NCBI RefSeq assembly: GCF_011299595.1
Contig: NZ_CP049867.1
Coordinates: 1,426,001 to 1,490,000 of the forward strand
Length of the DNA: 64,000 bases
Reading direction: 5' to 3'
Source of the DNA: Nocardioides sp. HDW12B
Lineage (GTDB): Bacteria > Actinomycetota > Actinomycetes > Propionibacteriales > Nocardioidaceae
Below the pieces are notes generated by a model. It was not told where the DNA came from and did no database searches. It saw only the letters and a program-made list of their open reading frames with translations. The position numbers and the translations under genes are program-made. How positions within the stretch are numbered: the first letter of the stretch is position 1; each line of letters starts with the position of its first letter. This document shows, in pieces, positions 9,299-17,290 of this stretch.

Positions 9299-9338
9299 CT
9301 GGCTGCTCCTCGTCTGTGTACCTGTCGGCCGATGACCG

Positions 9339-9344
9339 ACCGTA
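9339..9344 (-). promoter_or_regulatory. Probable -10 box of fadD
   Basis: On the minus strand TACGGT lies about 40 bases before the GTG at 9298, leaving a leader that contains the GAGGAG ribosome site. No convincing -35 was seen. Confidence 0.4.
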
Positions 9345-9439
9345 CCGTCCGAGGGCCGCCCGGTCCGGGAGAGCGCCGCGCTCGGCGGCGTGGTGAGGGC
9401 CACCGCCCGGGTGGCTCCCGCGACCGCTCCCGTGGTGGG

Positions 9440-9445
9440 TAGTCT
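9440..9445 (+). promoter_or_regulatory. Probable -10 box of the SRPBCC-arsA-like operon
   Basis: TAGTCT precedes the ATG at 9483 by 37 bases; a GGAGG ribosome site lies inside the short leader. It fits the TANNNT pattern seen at many starts in this window. Confidence 0.4.
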
Positions 9446-9482
9446 CCAGGGGTCAGTGCACCGTCACCGGAGGGCTCCATCC

Positions 9483-9920
9483 ATGGCAGACCAGACCAGC
9501 TCGAGCATCGTCGTCGACGCACCCCCCGAGCAGGTCATGGCCGTGATCGCCGACTTCCCCCGCTACCCGGAGTGGGCCCAGGGGATGCGGACCGCGGAGG
9601 TCCGCTCCACCTTCTCTGACGGCCGCGCCAAGGAGGTCTTCTTCGAGATCGAGGCGAGTCCGATCAAGGACGCCTACACCCTGGTCTACGACTGGCACGG
9701 CGAGGAGTCGGTGGACTGGACCCTCCACTCGGGGAAGATGATGAAGCGCCTCGACGGCTCCTACGTCCTGACGCCGAAGGGTCAGGGCACCGAGGTCACC
9801 TACCGCCTGGCGGTCGAGGTCAGCATCCCGATGATCGGCATGCTCAAGCGCAAGGCCGAGAAGGTCATCATCGACACCGCCCTCAAGGGTCTCAAGAAGC
9901 GCGTGGAGTCCCTGGCCTGA
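9483..9920 (+). CDS. SRPBCC-fold protein (polyketide cyclase/dehydratase-like)
   Basis: 145 residues, ATG at 9483 with GGAGG upstream; an upstream GTG at 9390 in frame is less likely. The pattern SSSIVVDAPPEQVMAVI near the N-terminus and a C-terminal amphipathic helix match the START/Bet v1-like SRPBCC fold, which binds hydrophobic ligands in a cavity. The substrate is unknown. It is first in a plus-strand set with an ArsA-like ATPase and a Cys-rich protein; the same trio occurs near Mycobacterium fadD15 (Rv2185c-Rv2183c), hinting at a shared role in lipid or membrane-protein handling (inference). Confidence 0.85.
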   Translation: MADQTSSSIVVDAPPEQVMAVIADFPRYPEWAQGMRTAEVRSTFSDGRAKEVFFEIEASPIKDAYTLVYDWHGEESVDWTLHSGKMMKRLDGSYVLTPKGQGTEVTYRLAVEVSIPMIGMLKRKAEKVIIDTALKGLKKRVESLA

Positions 9921-9968
9921 CCGGTCGGTCGGTCCCGGGCAGCCACACGAGGTCAGGTCCTCCCAGTC

Positions 9969-11150
9969 GTGCGCATCGTTCTCTTCACCGGCAAGGGCGG
10001 CGTCGGCAAGACCACGGCGGCGGCGGGTACGGCGACCCTGGCGGCCCGGCGCGGTGAGCGGACCCTCGTGCTGTCCACCGACGCGGCCCACTCGCTGGCC
10101 GACGCCTTCGGCGTGACCGCCTCCGCCGAGCCCGGTGAGGTCGAGCCCGGTCTGTGGGTGCAGCACGTCGACGCCCAGCGACGCTTCGAGCAGTCGTGGG
10201 CCGAGATCCAGCGCTACCTGCTCACGGTGCTGCAGGCGACCGGCGTCGACCCGATCACCGCCGAGGAGCTCACGGTCATCCCCGGCGCGGAGGAGGTCTT
10301 CGCCCTGCTCGAGCTGCGGGCCCAGGCGCGCTCGGAGCGCTGGGACGTGATCGTGGTCGACTGCGCCCCCACCGCGGAGACGCTGCGCCTTCTCGCGCTC
10401 CCCGAGGCGCTGGGCTGGTACATGGACCGGGTGCTGCCGATGGAGCGCCGCATCGTCAAGGCCCTCAAGCCCGTGCTGGCGCGGGCGACGGGCGTGCCGA
10501 TGCCCGAGGACTCCGTCTTCGACGCCCTCCAGCGCCTGCACGGTGACCTGCTCGAGGTGCACGAGCTGCTCACCGGCAAGGAGGCCAGCGTCCGTCTCGT
10601 GCTCACCCCCGAGACGGTCGTGGTCGCGGAGGCGCGACGCTCCCTGACCTCGCTGTCGCTGTTCGGCTACCGCGTGGACGGCGTGGTGGCCAACCGGATC
10701 TTCCCCGACCACGCGGGCGACCCGTGGCGCGACCAGTGGGTCGCCGCGCAGTCGCGGGTGATGGCCGAGATCGAGCAGTCCTTCCCCGAGCTGCCGATCT
10801 GGCGCTCGGGCTACCGCGCCAGCGAGCCCGTCGGGGTCGACGAGCTGCACCGGCTCGTCGAGGAGGCCTACGGCGGGGACGACCCGTTGGCCCTGCCGAT
10901 CGGCGACGGGCCCCTCACCATCACCCGCCGCGACGACGGGGCGCTGCTGCGCATCGACCTGCCGTTCGCCCAGCGCGGCGACGTCGACCTGGCCCGTCAC
11001 GGTGACGAGCTGGTGATCAGTGTCGGCTCCTACCGTCGCCTGCTCGCGCTGCCGGCATCTCTGGCCCGCCTCACGGTCAGCGGCGCCCGCGTCGAGCCCG
11101 GCGCGCTCAAGGTGCGCTTCCGCGCCGAACCGATCGAGGAGACGCCATGA
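9969..11150 (+). CDS. ArsA/Get3-family ATPase
   Basis: 393 residues, GTG start. The P-loop GKGGVGKTT (8-16) is the deviant Walker A of the ArsA/Get3/MinD class, followed by the switch I-like DAAHSLADAF and a VDCAPTAETLRLL switch II. The last ~90 residues form a small alpha-crystallin-like beta domain (LRIDLPFA... ALKVRF), common in bacterial ArsA homologues. There is one ATPase half, unlike the double ArsA of arsenic pumps, and no arsenic genes are near, so arsenite export is unlikely. Get3-like membrane protein targeting or lipid-related work is possible. It lies 48 bp after the SRPBCC gene and overlaps the next start by 4 bases. Confidence 0.88.
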   Translation: MRIVLFTGKGGVGKTTAAAGTATLAARRGERTLVLSTDAAHSLADAFGVTASAEPGEVEPGLWVQHVDAQRRFEQSWAEIQRYLLTVLQATGVDPITAEELTVIPGAEEVFALLELRAQARSERWDVIVVDCAPTAETLRLLALPEALGWYMDRVLPMERRIVKALKPVLARATGVPMPEDSVFDALQRLHGDLLEVHELLTGKEASVRLVLTPETVVVAEARRSLTSLSLFGYRVDGVVANRIFPDHAGDPWRDQWVAAQSRVMAEIEQSFPELPIWRSGYRASEPVGVDELHRLVEEAYGGDDPLALPIGDGPLTITRRDDGALLRIDLPFAQRGDVDLARHGDELVISVGSYRRLLALPASLARLTVSGARVEPGALKVRFRAEPIEETP

Positions 11151-11581
11151 CCGCCCCCGAGGACACGCCCGGAGACCAGCCCGGTCACCAGTCCGGAGAC
11201 CAGCCCGACGGACCCGAGGTGGGGACGGTCGCCGAGGAGGCGGCCAAGCTGATGGGGGCGCTCTCGGGCTGGGCGCGCGAGCAGGGCGACACCGCCGCCG
11301 GGGGAGCGGCCGCCTCCGTCGCCGGACTGGCCGACCTGGCCAAGGACCTCGAGGGACACGTCGCCGGGGAGAACTGCACCTACTGCCCGGTGTGCCGCGT
11401 CATCGGCATGGTCCGTGCCACCTCGCCGGAGGTGAAGGCCCACCTCACCACCGCGACCACGTCGCTCCTGCAGGCCGCGATGAGCGCGATGGCGACCCCG
11501 GTCCCGGACGAGGCCAGGCGCCGTCAGGCCGGGGTCGAGAAGATCGACCTGGAGGACGACGACCAACCTGGCTGGGACTAG
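11147..11581 (+). CDS. Small conserved actinobacterial protein with CxxCxxC motif, ArsA-like partner
   Basis: 144 residues, ATG overlapping the ArsA-like stop (ATGA). The N-terminal ~30 residues are disordered and Asp/Gln/Gly-rich; the middle is helical; residues ~77-84 hold NCTYCPVC, two Cys pairs that could bind a metal, followed by a helical hairpin and an acidic tail ending DDDQPGWD. No enzyme motif is visible. Its position matches the short unknown gene next to the ArsA-like ATPase in mycobacteria (Rv2183c), so it is probably a dedicated partner. Function unknown. Confidence 0.8.
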   Translation: MTAPEDTPGDQPGHQSGDQPDGPEVGTVAEEAAKLMGALSGWAREQGDTAAGGAAASVAGLADLAKDLEGHVAGENCTYCPVCRVIGMVRATSPEVKAHLTTATTSLLQAAMSAMATPVPDEARRRQAGVEKIDLEDDDQPGWD

Positions 11582-11601
11582 CCGCCCTCCGAGTGGCCGT
11601 C

Positions 11602-13404
11602 CTACTTGGTCAGCTTCATCGTGGGTCGACCGATGGCCGGGTTGTAGGTGGTGTAGGGCGAGGACTCCTGCACGGGGAGTGCGTCCGGGTTGAAGGTGAA
11701 CACCGTCAGGGCCTTGACCGAGTTGCCGTTCACCTGGATCCCGTTGTCGCGGACCGTGTCGGTGTACGCCGGGGTGGTCCGCGTCGACGAGGCGGACTCG
11801 TCGGTGATGAAGCCCGGGACGAAGCGCAGCACGGGCTGGTAGGTCTTCGACGAGCGGTCCGCCCGGTAGACGACCGGGAGCCAGACGAAGCGGGGTGAGC
11901 GCGTGACCGCCGGGTCGATGATGCCGGTGGCCACCCCTGAGGTCGCCGCGATCCGCGACAACGGGTCGCCGGCGTTCACCAGGTAGCACGACAGCAGGTC
12001 GTTGTTGATCAAGCGTCCGCCGACGACGGTGTCGCCGCCGTTGCACCCCGACCTCGTCGCGCCGTGGACGGCGCGCAGGCGCCCAGGCTTGCCGTCCACC
12101 TCGCCGATGAGGCCGTCGAACGTCTTCGGGCCGTCGTTGCCGGGGTCGGGAAGGATGCAGTTGCTGCCGTCGCGTGACACGTTGTCGAGCTGCTCCGCCT
12201 TGCGCACCGGGCTGGTCGAGGCCGGGCGGCCCGTGCACTCGTCGGCCGCCGCGTTGACCAAGGGCTCGATCTGGTGGTCGAGGCCGAAGGCGATGTTGTG
12301 GGCGAAGCGGTTGTTGTTGCCGTTCGTGTCCTTGCGCGGGCTGTCCATCTGGCCGAAGTTGCCGCGGCTCGAGGTGGTGCAGGCCGTGCTCGGTGGGGGA
12401 GTCGACGGCGCGGGTCGGGTCTGGACGTTGAGGTTGTTCACGTTGCTGTAGAGCGTGCCGACCTGGGTCTGGTAGGACCACTGCACCGATCGGGAGGTCA
12501 CGTCGTCCGGCTCGATGGTGAGCTTGAAGGTCCAGACCTGCTGGTTGCGCGGCGTGCTGGTCCACACACCCGGGATCGCGTACCGCACGGAGGCGTCGTC
12601 TTGGAACTGGAAGTGCACGACGGGGTCGCCGAGGGGCTGGCCGCCGTTGTTCTTCTGCAGGTTGCCGGTGTGCACGACCCGGAAGGTGAACGTCTCGGTC
12701 GTCCACTGGTCGTGGCTGTTGTCCTCGTCGGTCGACTGGAAGGACTGCGTCGCGCCCGTCAGGACGCCTGGACCGCTCGTGCTCCCGTTCGTGTTGGTGC
12801 TTGTCGGGCTCCCGCCCCCGGAGCCACCTCCGGACCCACTCCCGCCCCCGCCCGTCGTGTCGGCGTCGGCGGGCCCGAAGACGCACCCGCTCGGCAGGAG
12901 GAAGGGCAGGACGTCCGTGCGGTCGGGCAGCTCGGAGTACACGGTCATCCCCGCGTCCGCCTGCACGTCGACGTGGTCCTGGCCCAGCACCGAGGCGAGT
13001 CCGAAGTCGACCCGGGCCGCTGGGGTCACGACCTCGAAGGAGCCACCGCCGGGGGTGAAGACGACCTCCCCGTCCGTCCGGTCGCCGTTGCCCAATCGGG
13101 TGCCCAGGGTGGCAGCCGTCACGGCGGGCTGGCCCACGATGACGTTGCCCGACTCCAGCATGTACTCGGCGACCTTGGACCGCACGGCGGTCTGTTCGGA
13201 GGGTTGGTCCGCCGGCATCAGTCCGGCGTCGCGCGCCCAGTTGCCCGCGGCGATCACGGAGACGTCGGCCTGGGTCTGGGCGTCCCGCTTGCGCGCCCAG
13301 GCGTTGCCCAGGTCCACGGTGAGGGCCGCGCACCCGAGGAGCACGACGGCCAGGACGGCGACGAGGATCGCCACCGCTCCGTCCTCCTCGCGCCGGGCGC
13401 TCAC
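11602..13404 (-). CDS. TadG-like pilus assembly protein, copy 2
   Basis: 600 residues. The N-terminus has a short head (MSARREEDGAVAILVAVLAV), one membrane helix, then DLGNAWARKRDAQTQADV, the same layout as copy 1. A Gly/Ser-rich low-complexity insert (~190-215) separates the N-terminal region from a large exported domain sharing RGNFGQMDSPR, GLDH, NNDLLSCYL and SPRFVWLPVVYRADR blocks with copy 1. The start overlaps the stop of the TadE-like gene by 4 bases. It lacks the rest of a Tad operon and probably supplies an alternative envelope component to the pilus at 1-7 kb (inference). It ends 21 bp from the convergent Cys-rich gene. Confidence 0.83.
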   Translation of the reverse strand: MSARREEDGAVAILVAVLAVVLLGCAALTVDLGNAWARKRDAQTQADVSVIAAGNWARDAGLMPADQPSEQTAVRSKVAEYMLESGNVIVGQPAVTAATLGTRLGNGDRTDGEVVFTPGGGSFEVVTPAARVDFGLASVLGQDHVDVQADAGMTVYSELPDRTDVLPFLLPSGCVFGPADADTTGGGGSGSGGGSGGGSPTSTNTNGSTSGPGVLTGATQSFQSTDEDNSHDQWTTETFTFRVVHTGNLQKNNGGQPLGDPVVHFQFQDDASVRYAIPGVWTSTPRNQQVWTFKLTIEPDDVTSRSVQWSYQTQVGTLYSNVNNLNVQTRPAPSTPPPSTACTTSSRGNFGQMDSPRKDTNGNNNRFAHNIAFGLDHQIEPLVNAAADECTGRPASTSPVRKAEQLDNVSRDGSNCILPDPGNDGPKTFDGLIGEVDGKPGRLRAVHGATRSGCNGGDTVVGGRLINNDLLSCYLVNAGDPLSRIAATSGVATGIIDPAVTRSPRFVWLPVVYRADRSSKTYQPVLRFVPGFITDESASSTRTTPAYTDTVRDNGIQVNGNSVKALTVFTFNPDALPVQESSPYTTYNPAIGRPTMKLTK

Positions 13405-13862
13405 AGGCAGTCCGCGATCGTGCTGTCGGGCAGGTAGTCGACCCGGGCAGTCGCCTTCTTGGTCACCAGCCCTCCGTCGACGAAGGGGAGGAACGGCAGG
13501 TCGAGGTCGCGGCTCTGGAAGACCACCGTCACCGTCACGTTCTCGCCGATGTCGACCTTGCTGTTGGCGTTGGCGTCACCGAAGTCACGTCGGATGTCCA
13601 GGCCACCGGTCGCCACCTGCGCGACGTTCGTGCCCACCTCGGAGCGGAAGGCGTCGCACGAGGTCGGAGCCCCCACCGCGGCACGACGCGCCGCCTCCCG
13701 TGCCGCAGCGCTGCCGCCCTGCTGCGCGCTGAAGTAGAAGCCGTACTGGATCAGTCCCGCGACCAGCAGCAGGACGAGCGGGACGAGAAGGGCGACCTCG
13801 ACCGCGGCGACGCCCGACTCCGCGCGAGCCGACGCACGGCCGGTGCACGATGCCCTCGACAT
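13401..13862 (-). CDS. TadE-like pseudopilin, copy 2
   Basis: 153 residues from ATG 13862, chosen because GGAGG lies 10 bases before it; the frame is open to 13958. The GVAAVEVALLVPLVLLLVAG segment followed by AAREAARRAAVG is the TadE signature seen in copy 1. A predicted exported domain with two Cys follows. It is coupled to the TadG copy 2 by a 4-base overlap. The pair is 6 kb from the main Tad operon and has its own upstream gap (13863-14043), so it may be regulated separately. Confidence 0.85.
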   Translation of the reverse strand: MSRASCTGRASARAESGVAAVEVALLVPLVLLLVAGLIQYGFYFSAQQGGSAAAREAARRAAVGAPTSCDAFRSEVGTNVAQVATGGLDIRRDFGDANANSKVDIGENVTVTVVFQSRDLDLPFLPFVDGGLVTKKATARVDYLPDSTIADCL

Positions 13863-14016
13863 GCCCGTCGTCCCTCCGGTGTCCTCGTGCGCCGGTGCGC
13901 ACTCCCGCGGCTCACCGTTCCAGAGGGGCGACACGATGAGGAGCGACGTCGGGAGCATCCGACCGCATGCGCTCGAAGTCGGATCGTCCGGGCGGCCGCC
14001 CTAGTGCCGCGTGATC

Positions 14017-14043
14017 GTCCGGAGGGGGACCAAGGTCCCGGAC
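14017..14043 (-). terminator. Possible terminator hairpin after the hydrolase operon
   Basis: GTCCGG (14017-14022) pairs with CCGGAC (14038-14043), and GGACC/GGTCC within, directly after the stop of the minus-strand gene at 14044. There is no T run, as is usual in high-GC actinobacteria. The remaining ~150 bases up to the TadE start show nothing else clear. Confidence 0.4.
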
Positions 14044-14598
14044 TCAGAGACGTGCGCCGTCGTCCCAGCCGTCGCTGGGGCCGCGGCGCATGGTGGCCAC
14101 GAGGTAGACGAAGCCGCCGATGAAGGTGAAGCCGAGCATGCTGGTGACCCAGGACGGCACCGCGATGCTGAGCAGCAGCGTGGCGAGCATGATCACGGGG
14201 CTGCCGAACAGCGCCAGCCACGCGAGGCCCCGCTTGGGCTCGGGCCAGGGGACGGGCGGTGGCTCCGGCGGCACGAAGTGGTCCTGGTGCTCGGCCGGCG
14301 GCGGCGGGACCTCCTCGCCGGCCAGGCGGAAGAGGCCGGGGGAGACGACCGGGGTGTCGGTGACGTCCTCGGGCGAGGGGGCCGTGGGGCGGGGCTCGTC
14401 GGGCTCGGGGGCGGCCACGGACGGCCGGTCGCCGTAGTTGTCCACGATCAAGCGGAAGGCGGCCTCGAAGTCGTCGTCGCTCCCAGAGCGAGCGTTGTCG
14501 CCGTCTCCGTCCGGGGCGTCGGGCCCGCCGGACTCGTCGGTCCGCTCGTCGGCCTGGTCCTCGGGCAGGTCCTCCGGTCGGTCGCCCCCGGCGCTCAC
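14044..14598 (-). CDS. Hypothetical protein with acidic N-terminus and two C-terminal membrane helices
   Basis: 184 residues from a GTG at 14598 that overlaps the hydrolase stop (GTGA). Residues 1-50 are Asp/Glu-rich and disordered, ~50-130 are Pro-rich, and two hydrophobic helices (~130-150, 155-175) precede a charged tail. No domain was recognised. An alternative reading is a much longer frame that runs antisense-like through the hydrolase gene, which is rejected because the hydrolase frame is clearly real. Coupled translation suggests a membrane partner of the hydrolase. Confidence 0.7.
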   Translation of the reverse strand: MSAGGDRPEDLPEDQADERTDESGGPDAPDGDGDNARSGSDDDFEAAFRLIVDNYGDRPSVAAPEPDEPRPTAPSPEDVTDTPVVSPGLFRLAGEEVPPPPAEHQDHFVPPEPPPVPWPEPKRGLAWLALFGSPVIMLATLLLSIAVPSWVTSMLGFTFIGGFVYLVATMRRGPSDGWDDGARL

Positions 14599-15368
14599 GA
14601 AGGCCCCGCGGTCACGCGCGCGACGAAGGCCGCGGACTCCTTCTCGATCCGCGGCGCGTCGTTGTCGAGCGTGGCGACGTGGAAGCTGTCCTCGAGGACG
14701 ACCTCGGTGACGTCGCGCGACGAGACGGAGCGCAACAGCAGGTCGTGGGAGCCCGGGTCGGCGACGTGGTCCTCCGCGGAACGTACGACGAGCAGGGGCT
14801 GGGTCACCTGCGGCAGCAGGGGCCGCAGGTGCCGGTAGAGGCGGAGCAGCTCGTGGGCGGCCTTCAGCGGCAACCGGTCGTAGCCGTGCTCGGAGACCCC
14901 GGGCTTCTTGATGTCGTCGGCGATGCCGGGGAAGGAGCCCATCAGGCGCTTGATGACGGGTGCGGCGAAGCGGCGGGGGTCCTTGTTGTCGATCGAGACG
15001 TTGACCGACACGAGCCCGGAGACCTCGGGGCCGCGGTCGGCGGCCAGCAGCAGCGAGAGCGTGGCCCCCATCGACAGCCCCCCGACGACGACGGAGTCGC
15101 AGTCCTCGAGCAGGGTGTCGAAGGCCCGCTCGACCTCGCCGTACCACTGCTGCCAGGTGGTGGTGTTCATGTCCTGCCACGACGTCCCGTGGCCCGGCAG
15201 GCGCGGCACCGCGACGGCGTACCCCTCCTCGGCGAGGCGCTCGCCCCAGGGGCGCACGGAGGCCGGCGAACCGGTGAAGCCGTGGCACAGCAGGACCCCG
15301 ACGCGGCGGCCGTCCGCCAGCGCCGACCCCTCGGCCGACCAGGCGTCCACAGCGGGGGACACGCTCAC
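14595..15368 (-). CDS. Alpha/beta hydrolase, carboxylesterase/monoacylglycerol lipase-like
   Basis: 257 residues from a GTG with GGGAG just upstream. Oxyanion-hole motif HGFTG (29-33), nucleophile elbow GGLSMG (Ser99), acid Asp200 in SAEDHVAD and His230 in DSFHVATLD give a full catalytic triad in the right order. It resembles Est30-type carboxylesterases and monoglyceride lipases acting on medium-chain esters. No signal peptide, so it is cytosolic. It is divergent from plsC (98 bp apart), so ester cleavage and acyl transfer to glycerolipids are encoded back to back. Confidence 0.88.
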   Translation of the reverse strand: MSVSPAVDAWSAEGSALADGRRVGVLLCHGFTGSPASVRPWGERLAEEGYAVAVPRLPGHGTSWQDMNTTTWQQWYGEVERAFDTLLEDCDSVVVGGLSMGATLSLLLAADRGPEVSGLVSVNVSIDNKDPRRFAAPVIKRLMGSFPGIADDIKKPGVSEHGYDRLPLKAAHELLRLYRHLRPLLPQVTQPLLVVRSAEDHVADPGSHDLLLRSVSSRDVTEVVLEDSFHVATLDNDAPRIEKESAAFVARVTAGPS

Positions 15369-15434
15369 GGAAACTCCCGAGTGGTGCGAGACAGGACCAG
15401 ACGCTGCATCGTGTCACGCGGGGCCGATCAGGGC

Positions 15435-15440
15435 TAGGGT
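15435..15440 (+). promoter_or_regulatory. Probable -10 box of plsC
   Basis: TAGGGT lies 26 bases before the preferred GTG start; the leader carries GGGAGG 5 bases before it. Confidence 0.45.
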
Positions 15441-15466
15441 GCCCCCTGAGGAAACGGGAGGTCTTG

Positions 15467-16207
15467 GTGTTCTACTGGGTGCTGAAGCTGGTTCTGCTCG
15501 GGCCGGTGCTGAGGCTGGTGTTCCGGCCACGCGTCGAGGGCGAGGAGCACCTCCCGGAGGAGGGCGCGGCCATCCTGGCCTGCAACCACCTGTCCTACAG
15601 CGACTGGCTCTTCATGCCGCTGACGATCCCGCGGCGCGTCACCTTCGTGGCGAAGGCGGAGTACTTCAACACGCCCGGCGTCAAGGGCTGGCTGCAGAAG
15701 AAGTTCTTCTCCGGCGCCGGCCAGGTGCCCATCGACCGCTCTGGGGCGAGCGCGGCCGAGGGCGCGCTCAGCTCGGCGAAGCGGATCCTCGACCAGGGCG
15801 AGCTGTTCGGCATCTTCCCCGAGGGCACCCGCTCCCACGACGGCAAGCTCTACCGCGGCAAGACCGGCGTCGCCCGGCTCGCGCTCGAGACCCGCGTGCC
15901 CGTGATCCCGGTGGCCGTGGTCGGCACCGACGTGGTCGCGCCCCCCGGCAAGAAGTACGGCTCCTACACCCGCCCCGTCGTGCGCTTCGGCAAGCCGCTG
16001 GACTTCTCGCGCTACGAGGGCCTGGAGAACGACCGCTACATCCTGCGGTCGATCACCGACGAGATCATGTACGAGATCATGCGGCTCTCGGGCCAGGAGT
16101 ACGTCGACCTCTACGCCTCGCGGGCCAAGCAGCTCGACAAGGAGGCCGCGGACAAGGCCAAGCGCGCGGCGGCCGAGTCGCGCGACCCCGACCTCAAGGC
16201 CTCCTGA
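15467..16207 (+). CDS. plsC: 1-acyl-sn-glycerol-3-phosphate acyltransferase
   Basis: 246 residues from GTG 15467, preferred over the TTG at 15464 because of spacing to GGGAGG. The acyltransferase motif H-x4-D appears as NHLSYSD (H41, D46) and motif III as FPEGTRS (~118-123). It moves an acyl chain to the 2-position of lysophosphatidic acid to make phosphatidic acid at the membrane. An N-terminal hydrophobic stretch (~3-20) may anchor it. Its place near fadD and aroG genes resembles Rv2182c of M. tuberculosis. The Lys/Ala-rich C-terminal tail is typical of actinobacterial homologues. Confidence 0.92.
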   Translation: MFYWVLKLVLLGPVLRLVFRPRVEGEEHLPEEGAAILACNHLSYSDWLFMPLTIPRRVTFVAKAEYFNTPGVKGWLQKKFFSGAGQVPIDRSGASAAEGALSSAKRILDQGELFGIFPEGTRSHDGKLYRGKTGVARLALETRVPVIPVAVVGTDVVAPPGKKYGSYTRPVVRFGKPLDFSRYEGLENDRYILRSITDEIMYEIMRLSGQEYVDLYASRAKQLDKEAADKAKRAAAESRDPDLKAS

Positions 16208-16224
16208 CCCGCGCCGGCGGGCGT

Positions 16225-17142
16225 GTGGTGGTCGCCGTGGCCGAGGTCGACTCCGCGGAGCTGCGTCGCGTCGCCGAGGACCTGTACGGCGGGGTGCCCG
16301 GCGACTTCGTCGCGACCCGCGCGGCCGCGGTGAAGCGGTTGAAGGGCTCGGGTGACAAGGCCACGGCGAGCGCCGTGGCCGAGCTGCGCCGACCGGTCCA
16401 GGCGGCCTGGGCGGTGAACCTGCTCGTGCGCGAGCAGGGCGAGCTCGTGGCCCAGCTGCTCGAGCTCGGCGCGTCGCTGCGGGAGGCGCAGGCCTCCCTC
16501 GACGCCGACACCCTGCGCGAGCTCACCCGGGAGCGGCGTCGGGTGGTCGCGCGAGTGACCCAGGCGGCAGCCTCGGCGGTGGCCGACGAGGGCCAGGCTC
16601 TCAGCGAAACGGCCCGGCGCCAGGTCGAGGACACCCTGCTGGCGGCGGTCGTCGACGCCGAGCTCGCGGAGGTGCTGCGCTCGGGGCTGCTGGTCCAGCC
16701 GCTGAGCTCGACGGGCATGTCGTCGCTGGCGGACGTGCAGGCCATCCCGGGCGCGGCGCGTCTCGAGCTGGTGCGTGAGCGGCCCGCCAAGCGCCGGCCG
16801 ACATCGGACCGTGTCCCCGATGAGGACGGTGCCGGTGACGAGAGCGACGTGGCGAAGGAGCGCGATGACACGGAGCGGGAGGCGGCGCGACGCGAGTCGG
16901 AGCGGGCAGCCGAGGAGCGACGGCGTACCCGCGAGCGCACCCGCTTGCAGAAGGTGCGCGAGACCGAGCAGCGCGCCGTACGGTCCTCGGACTCGGAGGT
17001 GGCTCGGCTCGAGCAGGACGTCGCCACCGCGCGGTCCCGCCTGGCGCGTGCCGAGGCCGAGCTGGAGCGGGCCAGCAGCAAGCAGGAGTCCGTCCGAGCG
17101 AGGCTGGCGGCGACCGAGGAGGCGCTCGACGCGCTGTCCTGA
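16225..17142 (+). CDS. Hypothetical coiled-coil protein
   Basis: About 305 residues. Start is uncertain: GTG codons occur at 16225, 16228 and 16237, 18-30 bases after plsC. Residues ~1-170 are helical with a well-ordered core (DLYGGVPGDFVATRAAAVKRL...AAWAVNLLVREQ). The linker ~190-215 is charged and disordered. The last ~90 residues are a Glu/Arg/Ala heptad-like coiled coil with many RR/EE pairs. No enzyme motif is seen. It is probably in an operon with plsC, and ends in a convergent gap that holds 22-bp tandem repeats. Confidence 0.7.
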   Translation: MVVAVAEVDSAELRRVAEDLYGGVPGDFVATRAAAVKRLKGSGDKATASAVAELRRPVQAAWAVNLLVREQGELVAQLLELGASLREAQASLDADTLRELTRERRRVVARVTQAAASAVADEGQALSETARRQVEDTLLAAVVDAELAEVLRSGLLVQPLSSTGMSSLADVQAIPGAARLELVRERPAKRRPTSDRVPDEDGAGDESDVAKERDDTEREAARRESERAAEERRRTRERTRLQKVRETEQRAVRSSDSEVARLEQDVATARSRLARAEAELERASSKQESVRARLAATEEALDALS

Positions 17143-17167
17143 GCCCTGGGTTCGACCAAAGGCATGG

Positions 17168-17290
17168 TTTCGCGCGTACAGGAGTGACCTTTTCGTGCGT
17201 GCAGGAGCGACGTTTCGTGCGTACACGGGTGACGTTTCGTGCGTACAGGAGCGACGTTTCGCGGGTGCAGGAGTGACGCTTCGCGGGGTC
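17168..17290. repeat. 22-bp tandem repeat array, about five and a half units
   Basis: Units begin at 17168, 17191, 17213, 17235 and 17257, with a decayed unit from 17279. The core is TTTCGTGCGTACAGGAG followed by YGACG. The array fills the gap between two convergent genes and covers the stop of the kinase-like gene at 17289. Unit spacing is 22 bp except for one extra T after the first unit. Confidence 0.85.

Noticed and set aside
9969-11150. Arsenite pump ATPase
   Set aside because: Single ATPase half and no arsB, arsR or arsC nearby; the family name alone does not imply arsenic resistance.
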